Assembly: GCA_024195585.1 (NCBI GenBank)
Contig: SWBL01000221.1
Span: 23,121 to 87,120 of the forward strand
Direction of reading: 5' to 3'
DNA: 64,000 nucleotides
Source of the DNA: Aureobasidium sp. EXF-3400
Lineage: Eukaryota > Ascomycota > Dothideomycetes > Dothideales > Saccotheciaceae
In this document: piece by piece, positions 12,102-23,142 of the stretch
How the letters are laid out: every line of letters begins with the position of its first letter
Numbering within the stretch: position 1 is the stretch's first letter
Translations under genes and position numbers: made by a program
The notes under the pieces: generated by a model
What the model was told of the DNA's origin: nothing
What the model saw: the letters and a program-made list of their open reading frames with translations, nothing else
Databases searched by the model: none

Positions 12102-12593
12102 CTACAATAATTCCTTGACGAAAAACACCCTCTCGAATCCATCTTCAGACCACCTTCCCACCTCCTCGTATTCCAGTTTCTTGTACAGAACCAGGTTCTC
12201 GACCATCTTGACATTGGTGTACAATTCAAGCTTCTTGACACCCTTTTTCTTAGCAACATCCTCTGCAAACTTCATCAACGACTTTCCATATCCTTTTCCT
12301 TGAGCCGTGGGAGAAACAGCTAGATTGTTGATCTCCAGTGCTTGGCCTGTTGTGTTTAGTTCCAGCGATATACAGCCCAGGATGGCAGAGGCAGAAGATG
12401 GGAAAGAAGCGGAAAGAATATAGAGGCAGGAAGAGCTGATCAAAGCGGCGTAATCGGCTGTCATGGGAGCTGGCTTTTTGCCATTGAGACGGGTGATGTA
12501 GGGTGTATAGGCCAGAGTTATGAGATCGGGAACAGCGTTTAAATGGTCTGGAGATGCGAGTGAGATGGTTGCGGGTTGGGGGTTAATTGACAT
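12102..12593 (-). CDS. GNAT-family N-acetyltransferase
   Basis: Single-exon 163-aa protein with the GNAT fold. After a variable N-terminus, motif A appears as INNLAVSPTAQGKGYGKSLM near residues 88-107, with the acetyl-CoA pyrophosphate loop QGKGYG. Then come KKLELYTNVKMVENLVLYKKLEYEEVGR, the usual motif B with a Tyr/Leu-rich helix. Length is normal for a stand-alone GNAT enzyme. It is convergent with the amino acid permease, with 223 bp between stops. The substrate (small molecule or protein) cannot be predicted. No signal peptide or membrane segment is seen, so it is probably cytosolic. Confidence 0.88.
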   Translation of the reverse strand: MSINPQPATISLASPDHLNAVPDLITLAYTPYITRLNGKKPAPMTADYAALISSSCLYILSASFPSSASAILGCISLELNTTGQALEINNLAVSPTAQGKGYGKSLMKFAEDVAKKKGVKKLELYTNVKMVENLVLYKKLEYEEVGRWSEDGFERVFFVKELL

Positions 12594-13777
12594 GGTGGAA
12601 GTGGGGGTGGTTCGTTGAGGTTTGTTTGGAATTGCTGGTTGAAAAGGCTCAATGATTGTTTTGGTTTTGCGATTTGATCGAAGAGATTATGGAAATAATC
12701 AAGGACCCTGGGCTGGTGATGTGAAGACTTGGATGTACTTGAGGTTTCTTTACATCTTTGAGGCTTGAAATGTGACTCAAGCCGGCGAGTCACACGTGCA
12801 TGAGACACGCCTTGCGATATGAAGGCCATTGTTCTACATGTGGTATTCTTCTAATTGTATAACATGCTCGCGATCTCATATCAAGTACACATCGTGAACT
12901 TTGAAATTTGATCTAAGATATTTCAATGATGTGGTTGCCGCGATCTTGTTTCGCAGGGGCCTGCTAGATTGGTATAACCGCGCAAGCTTGCAAGGGCGTA
13001 TTGACGTGAAATCATACACATCGGCTCGACAACAAGATTAGCATGACAGCTCGCTCAAAACATTCAAAACCAATACTTGTGCCACAGACACGATTGTTCC
13101 ATCCACAAATGACTCGTCTATATGCTCTGGGAAAAAGACCAAAATTAATAAGCCTCAGTGGCAGGGTCACTACCACAGCATCTTGACATGCCAATATCTC
13201 GGTCTGTAAACTCAGTCACGAACCATCCCCAGTTGCAAGAGCGCCTCAGTTCCGCTTCTATATTAGATACATGAGACACAGTGTTTCGGGGAGAATCAGT
13301 ACGGATGATCATGATTGTTACCTCACAATCACCAACCACAGAAGCGGGGTCATGGCGCCTCATATGCAAACAAAGATCCTCCACACGCGGAACAGAACCG
13401 AAGAGAGCTAAGGTTATTGGATGGATTGGGCCAAGTTCATCAGAAGGTAATCTAGACGTCAAGTCTTGGAAGACAATGGAGGAGAAAAGTGGAAGTTCAT
13501 GAAAGTCTTGTTTGTATTCTCTTTTGCATTGATACAAGTGAAATAGAAAGCGCTAAATGAACAATTGACAAAACAGAAAAAGAAAAAGTCGAGGTATCAT
13601 CGAAGAAAGAGGATGCTGATCCAGCGCGAGGTCTAAATATCTCTAATCATGTAGATGCGCTTCGGACCATGAACAAGCGTCTACAGTGTATCTCCAGGGC
13701 CATGTATTGTTTCTAGCTCCCTCCTTTTTATTCTTTTGTATGTAGTGGTTTGTACTTTGGGTATCGAGAGAATTCGT
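12594..13777. other. Intergenic with one weak open frame
   Basis: About 1.2 kb between the GNAT start and the 3' end of the peroxidase gene. The only notable frame is 13145-13537 on the minus strand, 130 codons opening with TTG rather than ATG. It shows no recognised domain but contains a compact Trp/Cys-containing end (CNWGWFV, RCCGSD). It might be a relic exon or chance. Nothing else is seen. Confidence 0.4.
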
Positions 13778-14857
13778 TTACTCGGAGGCCTTGAAGGTCA
13801 TGCGCTCCTCGGTCTGGAAGGGAACACCGAGCTCAAAGAGTCTCATGACGACGTTGGAGAAGTCCTGGAAGAAGGCGTCGTTGTCCTTGGCGTACTTCTC
13901 GACGTAGGTCTTGAAGCTCTTGTCTTTGATGAGGGCCATGTCGGTGGGCAGCATCATGAGGGACTTGGTGGAGACGTCCTCAAACTGCTTGGGGCCGTCC
14001 CACTTCTTGTAGGCCCACTTCTCCTCCATCAAGAGCTTGTAGTAGTCGTTGGTGAGGGTAGTGGGGGAGAAGGTCCAGGGACCGGAGAAGCCGGAACGGT
14101 CGGTGTGGCAGCGGCCGAGAGCGTGGGCACCGGAGAGAGCGACAATCTCCTGGTCATTGAAGCCCATGCGGTTGAAGATGGCGCGGAGGTGCTTCTGCTC
14201 CTTGGAAGCGTCAGGGAGACGGCCGTCGGGAGTGCAGTAAGAGACATCGCGGTCGTTGCGGCCAGGTCTCCAGGGGATCTTGGGGCCCTGCATCTCCTGG
14301 ATGGCAGCGACACCAGCAAGAGTCCAGAGGTCGGAGTAGGTGATCCAGGGGAACTCCTTCTTGACGGGCTCGAGGAAGTCACGGGCAGCGTGAAGACCGG
14401 CGTTGGCACCGTGGTCGCCCTCAGGGGGGAACCTCATGGTGGCACCGTTGCTGCCACCAGTCTTGGTCTCAGCGTCGTAGGTGCCACTGGCGTGCCATGC
14501 GAGACGGACGAGGACAGGTCCGTAAGAGCCGTCATCGTAGTCGTCGTGCTCAACAAGAAGCTGAGCGATCTTGTCGTAGACCTTCTGGTAGTCCTCCTGC
14601 TTGGGAGTGAAGACACCGGCAGCCTTAGCTTGCTCAGCACCGCCCATGTAGAAGTAACCAGCACCACCAGCAAGAGCAGCAACGAGACCACCGATCAGGA
14701 GGCCATTACCACCCTTCTTAGCACCAGCGGCATCAGCGTAACCACGGCGGCTTGACTGAGCGAAGGTGGTGCGAGGAACGAAGGTGGCGCTTCTCTTCAA
14801 GGAAGATGTGGCGGGCGAGCGAAGAGCGCGGGTGAAAGATCTGGCAGCGGAAGCCAT
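13778..14857 (-). CDS. CCP1: Cytochrome c peroxidase, mitochondrial
   Basis: Haem peroxidase of the intermembrane space that reduces hydrogen peroxide with electrons from cytochrome c; 359 aa, no introns. The first ~65 residues form a bipartite presequence: Arg/Ser-rich mitochondrial signal, then a hydrophobic stretch ([19 protein letters not shown]) that would be cut during sorting. The catalytic domain shows the distal Arg/Trp/His region [12 protein letters not shown], the proximal haem His in [11 protein letters not shown], the Trp radical site in SGPW, and the Asp partner in MMLPTD. The start at 14857 (MASAARSF) is preferred over an upstream frame extension, which opens without ATG. A long open frame lies antisense to this gene (13736-14755) and is treated as an artefact of biased codon use, which itself points to high expression. 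Confidence 0.97.
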   Translation of the reverse strand: MASAARSFTRALRSPATSSLKRSATFVPRTTFAQSSRRGYADAAGAKKGGNGLLIGGLVAALAGGAGYFYMGGAEQAKAAGVFTPKQEDYQKVYDKIAQLLVEHDDYDDGSYGPVLVRLAWHASGTYDAETKTGGSNGATMRFPPEGDHGANAGLHAARDFLEPVKKEFPWITYSDLWTLAGVAAIQEMQGPKIPWRPGRNDRDVSYCTPDGRLPDASKEQKHLRAIFNRMGFNDQEIVALSGAHALGRCHTDRSGFSGPWTFSPTTLTNDYYKLLMEEKWAYKKWDGPKQFEDVSTKSLMMLPTDMALIKDKSFKTYVEKYAKDNDAFFQDFSNVVMRLFELGVPFQTEERMTFKASE

Positions 14858-16978
14858 TGTGTATGTGCGAGTGATATTAAGATGGAGATGAGAAAAGGAC
14901 AAACACACTTGAGGGTATCACAAAGAAAGGAAGAAAGATGGACAGGGACAGGAAGGAGCTGTAGGTTTCCCGGCGACTTGTCAACAATATATGGGACGGC
15001 CGCGATCTGATAGCGCATGGACCTCGGAGTTCACTGTCGCTGACAGAAAGTTGTCAAAGTCTTCGTCCTGATTCGACAAGGCACTCCCGACGGCAACATC
15101 CAGGACCCACCGTCGGGGTCTTATCTCTGGATATCGGCTTCCGGTATGCCCATCGCGAGAATGCCCTATTGTCGCGTATACGCCAAGGCCTCAGAATCAT
15201 AGCAATTTCTGGTCGTTTCGACTCCAGTCAGCAATACTGCTTGGAAATCGCCCATGGTGAGCGGCGTTTGCCATTCGAAATTTTAATTGTTGACAAAGAC
15301 TTTGATGGAGTAATCGCTAGAACTGCAACGCGTGTCCTGTGATTGGCAGGTCGAACCTTCGGACTGCTGGCAACTTCCGCCGTGCAAGGACGAAAGCCGC
15401 GAAGCCGAGACTCGCGCGTATTGTACCTGCATCCTGAAACGGCTCTCGTCGCTTTCGCCATGGAATCCCTTGTCCATGTTCAATGCAAGTGGTTATCGCA
15501 TGTGTGAACTTCTTCAGGATAAATCTTGCCCAGGTTGAAGCTGTTACAGTCGGCGTCTGTCAACATTGCAGTCGTATTTTCCTCACAGATACGCACATCA
15601 TGGTTGTTACTTACCTGCCCGAACTCAGGTCTACCCAAATCGTGTATACCGTATGGGCCAGAAACAATCTGCTGTGCGTGACAATATCCATCCACTGACA
15701 CATACCTATACATACCAAGTCTGGCCGTGCGTCTCATGCCTACAGGAGATGAGGCCGCTCAAGACGATTTGCAACATCCGTGTGGGGAGATCGACCCGTG
15801 TGCTGGTAAGCAAGATCATGATCCAACAGAATTGCTTTGGATGACCTCAGGCAAGAGCGGACACGGGCAGAGAAGGTGCTACAAAGGTATCTATCAAGCC
15901 GCTCTTCATGTTGTCTCAACATCGCCATTCATCTCGAGGCCAGGATCATGTATCAATTCATCCCTCAAGCTGCTGTTTCTCGTCTCCAAGAACGATACCC
16001 CAGCCAGCATCTTGTAGCAGCCTATCTCTCTACAACTGATTGTGGTTGACATCGAAGCTGGACAGTCATATCACGGTGACTCATTTACCCATCCACCTCA
16101 GAGCAATCTCACCATCAGGGTGCGCGAGCAGTCGGAGCGCCGATTTCGGAACTCCTTGATTAACAGCCTTGAGTATGGTATATACAAGCACGAAACACAT
16201 TCCTGGTGTTTTGGATCCAAGTTGTCTTGCGGAACATAGCTGCCATGATTTCCCTCAATCTCGTATTGAACCACCAGCTGACCTAGGGGCTGGGTAAAAA
16301 CGTTTCTAGGTTACTTGTACCAGAATTCCGAGGTAAAAAGAGGAAGGTGTTGTTGGATGAATGAACTTCCGAGATCGGCACTACCTACATTCAGGTCGGA
16401 CAACAACGCCGCTCTTCAAGCCACTTCTCAATCCTTCGGAAAAATGACAACCAAAACACGACTGCTGCTTCTTTGCTGAGCGATATCTACCTGACTAAAA
16501 CGACTCTTCAACAACGGAGAAGACAGGGATATTATCTTGTCGATCTGTTCAAGCGCGTCGCCGAAGCCAGGTAAAGATCTGATGCGTTGTACCTTTTCGG
16601 AAGGATTCCGTCGTCATATTGCCAAGCGCAAGTCCCATACACACCTGCAGATCTCTTTGCGGGGAACTGGTAGATTGGAGCGAATAGCGATGCGAGCTGA
16701 TGGCTCACATGTGTCGTTTTGCGAGGTCAGAAACGATTAGTCCGCATGGTAGAATAGGATGATCTCCTTGCGGCGGTGTCGGGAGTGAGATAGGTTCAAG
16801 TACAGTCATCTTTCCACTTTCTTTGTTGATCTCCCTCTCACCATCCATCTTTTTTGTTTCGCTCAAGCCTGAATCGCTATAACTGCCCTGCAGTTGCCTT
16901 TTTCGTTGAAGGTCGAGACGATCATTCGGACCTACTTCACCTTGCAAAAAGTTGACAATATAAGTTGAGCTGCCCAGC
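14858..16978. other. Long intergenic region without recognisable genes
   Basis: About 2.1 kb between the divergent peroxidase and MFS permease genes. Short overlapping frames on both strands share no splice-compatible continuation and no family motif. Apart from two promoters nothing could be supported. A non-coding RNA or a very small gene cannot be excluded. Confidence 0.5.
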
Positions 16979-18825
16979 ATGGTGTATCGCGAAAGTAAGG
17001 AGAACCTTTGCCATTACAGCATCAAGATGACTGACCCGAGGAAATCAGAGGACCTGGATGCCGGGTCACCAACATCATTTGATCGCGTTGAAACTGGAAC
17101 ACCATACGACGAAACCCTTGTCTGTCCACCACACACAACCGAGCGCAAGCTTGTCAACAAGATCGATTTTCACGTTGTTCCGTTCCTGTGTATCCTCTAT
17201 TTGCTTGCCTTCCTCGACAGGTGAGTCGCGTGACGAAGTCCAAATAAGAGCAAAAGAACACAACCTGACCACATGCTTTTGCAGAGTCAACATCGCGAAC
17301 GCAAATGTCGCGGGTATGTCCGGCGATCTTGACCTGGAAAATCATGAGTACAACAACGCTCTTGTCATCTTCTTCGTGCCATATATTCTCTTCGAGATTC
17401 CTAGCAATATCCTGCTCAAAAAGTTCAAGCCGCATGTGTGGTTGTCAGGATGCATGTTTCTTTTCGGTCTTACCACAACGTTGCAAGGAGTTGTTCAGAA
17501 TTACTCTGGCTTGTTGGCTACTCGCTTCTTCCTAGGTGTGTTCGGCTGCTCTTGCGAACCCGTTGACCATTCGATCAAGGAGCTCACTTTTCGCAGGTCT
17601 TTTTGAGTCAGGAATGTTCCCAGGATGCTTCTACTTGCTTTCCTCGTGGTACTTGAGAACGGAAGCACAAAGGAGATATAGTTTCTTCTTCTCGAGTACA
17701 ACACTCGCCGGTGCGTTTGCTGGGCTGCTCGCCGCGGCCATTAGCAAGATGGAAGGTGTCGCAGGTTACAGAGGCTGGAGATGGGTATGTCGAGTGGACG
17801 CCAAAGACCAAGACATTGACTGACCGATTTGTGCAGATATTCATCCTCGAAGGTATTCTTACTTGTGTCGTCAGCGCCGCATTCTTCTTCTTTATTCCCG
17901 ATTTTCCCGAAGACGTCAAATGGCTCTCAGAGGACGAGAGGGCATTCGTCGTCAACCGCCTTCGCAGTGAACAAGGTGCCTCGGCCGCAGACCGCAAGAC
18001 GAGCACCAAGGATGTTGCAAACGTATTCAAGGACTACAAGATCTTCCTCGGAGGCTTCATGTACTTTGGCCTAATTGTGCCCGCCTACTCGTACGCCACG
18101 CACCACACTCCTTCAGAAAAAAACCAGAAAAAAAACCATGATTTGCTGACTTGTCTTGCTTGTAGCTACGCGTACTTCAGTCCTTCAATTATCAACGGTT
18201 ATGGCTACAGCAAGATCGAAACTCAACTTCACAGTGTACCTCCGTGGGCCGCTGCCTTCGGTTTCGCCATGGTCCTTGCCTACCTCTCCGACAAAACACG
18301 CCACCGATTCGCTTACGCCGTCTTCGCCGTCTGTATCGCAATCGCCGGTTTCGCAATCTTGATCTCTGTGCACCACAACCGCCCTCTCCAATATGCAGCT
18401 CTTTTCCTCGTGGCTATGGGATGTTACTCTGCCATGCCAATCATTGTTTGTTGGTTTAGTACGTTTTCCCCTATATTCCTTGACCATCACATGAAAGCTC
18501 CTGCTGACTTTTTGCTTTCACAGATATGAATCTTGGTGGCCACCACCGTCGCAGCGTAGGTTCAGCATGGCAAGTAGCATTCGGCAATATCGGCGGTATC
18601 ATCGCTGTGTACTGTTTCCTCAAGACCGAAGCCCCGCTCTACACAAAAGGCTACAGCATCTGCATAGCATTCACCTGTTTGAGTGTGGTCAGCTGTATTG
18701 CCTACTACATTGCTTGCGTTGCGCAAAACAGACAGAGAGAAAAGACCGTCACGGATGTGGGATTGACGGAATATGAAAAGACGGAGTTGGGAGATTTGAA
18801 TCCGGAGTACAGGTATCTTGTCTAA
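16979..18825 (+). CDS. MFS permease, Dal5/allantoate (ACS) family
   Basis: Twelve-segment plasma-membrane symporter for an organic anion or vitamin-like substrate. Six exons join in frame: 16979-17220, 17285-17535, 17597-17784, 17837-18090, 18166-18458 and 18524-18825. Conserved landmarks are LLAFLDRVNIANA in TM1, NILLKKFKPHVWL, RFFLGLFESGMFPGCFYLLSSWY, GYRGWRWIFILEG, and near the end NMNLGGHHRRSVGSAWQVAFGN. These match the Dal5/Tna1 group. Two start codons are possible: 16979, and 17027 giving MTDPRKSED; both have purine at -3. Introns sit at typical family sites. The substrate (allantoate, nicotinate, pantothenate or others) cannot be told. Confidence 0.92.
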
Positions 18826-19437
18826 AAGATACTACGAGAAGAGGAGCATAGATGTTCACGAAGACGGAAAGATCTAGGGAAGTCACTTTATGTGTTTATG
18901 ATTTATATGTCAACGAATTCTTAATGCTGTCTGCTAAGTATGTGGAAGCCTGCGAAATTGCAACTGCTCCTATTGTGGACTCGTCAAAGATCTCTGCAAC
19001 CAAAAAATAAGCAGCTGAGTTACCTTTCGCCGATATCCCATGGGTCACTCGAAGGCTTGGGCACACGCTCTAGACCACGATACCATTGCGCTATTTGCAG
19101 ACACCGGCAAGAGCTTGCGAGATGTAACAATTTCGAAACATCCTATGCCAGGCTATGCACATTATTGAAGGAACGGACTGCCTTGATGGCTTCCATCTTG
19201 ATCCAGTCGCAAAGTCAATACCCTAACAGCAATCATAATTTTGAATGAGGGTCCGTCATGCAGAGTTTTTGGCTCCAGGCAAAAGGCAGCATGTCCTCCG
19301 TCGATGTTTCAAGCGTACAAGCTCGACCTTTCCGCAGAAGTCAAGCTCTCCTGATCATCTATAGATCTCATGGTTGAGATTTCCTTATGTTGATGAGACA
19401 GTCCAGTTTCTGGATTGCGTATTGGATTTGAGCAACG
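18826..19437. other. Intergenic, MFS permease to receptor relic
   Basis: About 610 bp with no supported gene. It holds the permease 3' end and whatever remains of the promoter of the decayed gene at 19438. Confidence 0.5.
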
Positions 19438-20047
19438 ATGTCGCACTCTGCATTTCTAGGTCAACCGCCAGCCACTCAGGACGACTTCTATATCATTAAG
19501 GGCATGTATAGAGCGGCCTACGCATCCAACAAAGATCCAAGCAAAGGCTACTTATTTGTTCCGAGAAAGCCCGCAGACTATGAATACAACGACAAGCAGG
19601 CCAGCATCATTGTTGGCATGAATGTGGCAATAGTCGTCATGCTGTCTACCACTGTGCTGCGGCTTGTCCTTCAACAGTTCAAGACTGGTGTGAGATGGGG
19701 GTTAGATGACTGGGTTCTACTACCAGGAGTGGTATGAGGCAATGTCTTGTGCCCCCAACGAATTCTCCAGATACTGACGTAGGAGCGCAGATTATGTCCA
19801 TATTGTATCCAACTTTGCAGACAGTAATGGTCGTGCGTGGAGGGGGTGAAATTGTCCTTTGCTCGAAACTCGAAGCAAATCCAATCAACAGAGGCGTCGC
19901 AGACTTCATTGTATGAAGATTCTTATACGAAACATGCAATCTGAATCATTGAAACAGAGGCAAACCTCGTATGGGACGGGGCTATATTTGCTTGTTCATC
20001 GGCACCATGTCCACAAGTTGTATCACCGCCCACTTTTTTGTGACTAG
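19438..20047 (+). pseudogene. Relic of a fungal rhodopsin-domain (PTH11-like) membrane protein
   Basis: An ATG-initiated exon of about 98 codons (19438-~19732) carries a soluble lead, a hydrophobic helix (ASIIVGMNVAIVVMLSTTVLRLVL) and the family motif GVRWGLDDWVLLPGV, matching TM1 and the first loop of fungal rhodopsin-domain proteins. A plausible 59-bp intron leads to IMSILYPTLQTVMVVRGGG from ~19793, again as in the family. Then the similarity breaks: the frame stops at 19916, and a later hydrophobic piece (YICLFIGTMSTSCITAHFFV, near 19980-20045) lies in another frame before a stop. Intact members have seven helices and 350-450 aa. I read this as a truncated, frameshifted gene; an expressed short protein is possible but unlikely. 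Confidence 0.6.
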
Positions 20048-20340
20048 GAGTGAGAAGAAGCAGTGAGCTGGATGGAACGGTCTCTCGCCCTCTTCAGCTC
20101 CAGTCTTGGAACAATTTGCAACGAATTCTCGACGGTCTCGCGCTTGCCAGATGCAAGGCTGTTGTGAGAGATGAGCCGCGGATGTCTGAGCTCTTGACTT
20201 TGACTCAATCTATACGCGTTGGTCAGGGATCAGGACAGGACTAAAACGAAGTGACTGATAAGATGATGACCACAATAGAGGCTTGAAGGATGTATCGTTG
20301 TTTTGCAAACCCATTTATTGGAGATATCCTTGGTTTCTTC

Positions 20341-20474
20341 CAGCCTGAAAGGGTAGGTTAGTGTAGTGGCAGCCATTCTCATGGCCTCAATCTGAGCGGT
20401 ATGTCAAACTAACCTTTTGCGGTCCCGAGTTCGAGCTTTTCCCATAGCAATCATTTTGCTCAACGAATAGTGTT
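20341..20474 (+). repeat. tRNA-like repeat, copy A
   Basis: Copy A reads in sense on the plus strand. A 7-bp stem (GGTTAGT at 20356-20362 with ACTAACC at 20408-20414) encloses a 45-nt core shared with two other copies. An A-box-like string TAGTGTAGTGG begins at 20359, and TTTT follows the stem at once. A B-box-like GTTCGA lies about 30 nt further on. Copy C matches A across at least 110 bp, including the tail ...TTTTGCTCA. This suggests a tRNA-derived SINE or a small Pol III RNA family; expression is not known. Confidence 0.6.
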
Positions 20475-20919
20475 TTGTGCCAACATCAAACGCGAACATC
20501 CCATCTTTCTGCTTGAGCAGCCTGCAGAAGTCTTCAACGTGCTGTTCTTTGTCATAAGGCAGGGGATGGTGTGGTCCGTTGAGACAACAGACGTACTGAT
20601 TGACTGCCAAATTCGAGAAATGACTACACAGGGAGTTGTGAAAGACTATTCGATGGTGTCTTTTGGCCCTTTCTAATGCTGACCATTGATGTGGCTGTTG
20701 AAACGCAACGGCCATCCACTCTCAGCGTGTGTCTTGAGCAACTGCCACTGCGCTTTCTTGAAACCAAATCAACGATCACGTTCCAAAAGGCAACAAAGAA
20801 CAATGAAGGGCGACTGCGAACAAAACATCTTTGACTCTTGCTTTTTCACACCAAACAATGCATACATTGCGCAGAGTAGACTATCCAGCCTCAGAATGTG
20901 CAAAAAACAATCGCCGATT

Positions 20920-21025
20920 CAGGGGTTCGAACAAAAGATCAGAGACCCAATTAGGTACTGTGGTTTGACATACCGCTCAGATTGAGGCCGTGAGAATGGC
21001 TGCCACTACACCACAGAACCTGCTG
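20920..21025 (-). repeat. tRNA-like repeat, copy B
   Basis: Copy B is in sense on the minus strand. Its 59-nt unit is 20958-21016. The core is nearly identical to copies A and C, but the closing stem differs on both sides in a compensatory way (CTGTGGT with ACCACAG instead of GGTTAGT with ACTAACC) and can be prolonged by GGT/ACC past one mismatch. The A-box-like string reads TGGTGTAGTGG. A GTTCGAACCCC string sits further along on the sense strand, near 20930. Confidence 0.58.
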
Positions 21026-21996
21026 GTTCTCCTTGAAAGTAACACAAGAAGTTTTCACATATAAAGGTTAGGAAAACTATCTGTGTCTTGTTCTTGAGGG
21101 CCTTGTGCTAGTCTGCTTGGTCGCGATACCCCCTTTTTAGCGCTCGTACGTGGCGGTTTCTTTGTTCGCGATCATTCATGGATCGAGTGCGGCGAGAAGA
21201 GTCTCACGGATCGTTTAGTCGCAGCTACTCGGTGGTAATCTCATGACTGGTACATCATTATTCTAGAGATAAAATGGATCAGCAGAGTAAGGTGTGATTT
21301 CTGTCTCTATCGGTCTGTCACATGGTCTCTGGCAAACGAGTAGAAGTTGGACGCTTCAATAAAGGAACTATGAACAACCCAATAGGAAAAGAGCAGTGGA
21401 CAAGAGCGCCAACGCGGAAGTGCCTAGAAAAGGTAAAGACCTATCAGAAGTGAAGGGGAAACGCCTCCACGAAAAACAAAGAGGACACAATCGTGAGACA
21501 AAGGCTGCACAATAAGAAGTTGCTCCCAAATACCATGCTGGACTGATATTGGTCATGGGCGAAGTAGCACAGAGATACCAAAGCGAGTCTGTTGATACAG
21601 GCAGATGGCTCGATGAACCCTTATCTCGCTGTCCAATACGACTTTGCAGCTTGTCGAAACAAAGATAGCTACACAATGGTCAGCCTGATCCAAATAGTAG
21701 TATCAGATGTTTTCTTCTCTTGTGAAGACCTACAGGGGTAATTCGACTGCCAAAACCCACGGTCGAATACAAAATTAGAGATACGGCCATAGAGAGCCTG
21801 ATGCAGTAAGGCAATGTCTCCCGGAAACACTGCCACGTCTCTCGAAACTTTTGTGACCTTCGACAAACGTTGATCAAACATTTCCGTTTGCGAATATTCC
21901 GATGCGCTTCTCATACCGGTTCCATATAGCCTTGAATGAAGAATTGCTACTTACAGTCAGTTGAGTCCGACCAGAAATGCCTTGAGTATGTACTCA

Positions 21997-23142
21997 CTAC
22001 TTCTCAGGGATAAACTCTGCGATGAGCCTAACTCTGCTATTGAGCTTCTCTTTGTTGAGTTTTGAGCTGGAATGACCAGGGTTCAGGCTTTGAAGGATGT
22101 AAGATTTGATGATATCCCCATTGATCTCAGATTTGTTTTCCTGCAAGCGATCATGAATCAGATTGAAGAGCCACTGTGCAGAGGTGGGATCGTCATGTAT
22201 GCTTTGGAAGTGATCAAAGCTGTCAGAAGGAAAGCCGCGAAGCGGGAGCTTGGTAAGCGCGATGAGATGCAGAGGACTGGCAAGTTTATCCTCATGTGAA
22301 TTCGTTTTGGGAGCGTGGTAAGCAGGACATCTTGGTGCTATGGGAAAGGCGCGAAGGGGACAGCGGATGTAGAAGCACAGTCTTTCAGCGCCAGCTGCTT
22401 TGCACGGAGAGCAGGGAAGTTTGTGGTCGCAGGGTCGACCATTGAGCCAGCAGGGGGCGCAGACAACGCTGTCGTTTCTCATCTGCTCATATGGAATGGT
22501 TAAGCGTCTGCTATCACGACGCTCTGAGCGTGTGGGCCTCAATGCGGAGAGAGCGGACATTCTGGGCTCAGGAACTGAACGCACAGAGTCGAAGGCCTCT
22601 CGAGAGATCGCTCTAGATGGTTCAAGGGCTGAGTGGTCAGGTCTAGGTGCCATCTCGTGGACTCTTCTCGATCCAGGGACCAGACACTGGCGCGGGGGGC
22701 TGCGGCTTCTTCTACGTGGTTGAGGTGAAAACTGTTTTGTGCGGTTGGTCGACGGGGTTCTTCGGACGTTGCTACACGCGCTTGGGATACCAAAAACAGA
22801 CTCTGCGGCATCCGTCACGAGGTTGTTGATAGCCTGCGAGGGAGGTTCCAGAGCGGCATCTGTCGCGAGATTGTTGATAGGCTGAGGTGGATCACGTTCA
22901 GAGAACTGTGATTCATGAGTATACGATTAATTGCGAAAGGCAATGTTACTTGCGCTGTGGCTCTGTTTTTCCAGGAGGTTACGCAGGAAGAGGTCCACAT
23001 CGAACCAACCATTCGTAGCGGAACGGAAAGCAGCATCGATGGCATCTTCGAGGCGATATCTGACAAAAGTCTGAGGCCGGGGCACAGTCACATTATCGTC
23101 TGGCTCAGAGGTTTCGGAGTAGTCGCTGTCTGGATCTCTCAT
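21997..23142 (-). CDS. Orphan protein with Zn2Cys6-spaced cysteine motif
   Basis: Predicted 365-aa protein from exons 23142-22954 and 22905-21997. I do not recognise a named family. Exon 1 starts at a good ATG (MRDPDSDYSETSEPDDN) and is acidic. The exons can only be joined in frame by a 48-bp intron with a GC donor (GCAAGT) and an AG acceptor; the nearby GT donor gives a stop. Exon 2 opens with two copies of a ~15-residue unit (PPQPINNLATDAALE, PPSQAINNLVTDAAES), then a basic Ser/Arg/Pro-rich region, then cysteines spaced C-x2-C-x6-C-x5-C-x2-C-x8-C, which fits the zinc-cluster consensus but lies mid-protein and lacks the usual basic residues between Cys 2 and 3. The C-terminal 110 residues look globular. 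It may be a diverged zinc-binding protein rather than a DNA-binding activator. Confidence 0.55.

Larger units (their letters stand above)
20048..21996. other. Gene-poor stretch with small repeats
   Basis: About 1.95 kb without a supported protein gene. It holds two copies of the tRNA-like repeat (20341-20474 and around 20958-21016). Weak ATG-initiated minus-strand frames of 103 codons (20404-20715) and 81 codons (21669-21914) have no recognised domain; the first ends inside a repeat copy, so neither is annotated as a gene. Confidence 0.45.

Noticed and set aside
13145..13537. 130-codon minus-strand frame near the peroxidase 3' end
   Set aside because: Opens with TTG and has no recognised domain; may be a relic exon but cannot be supported as a gene.
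13736..14755. 339-codon open frame antisense to cytochrome c peroxidase
   Set aside because: Translation is Val/Gly/Leu-rich without domain and opens only because the CCP1 codons are strongly biased; shadow of the real gene.
20404..20715. 103-codon ATG-initiated minus-strand frame
   Set aside because: Its end runs into repeat copy A and no motif is visible; an orphan small gene is possible but not shown.
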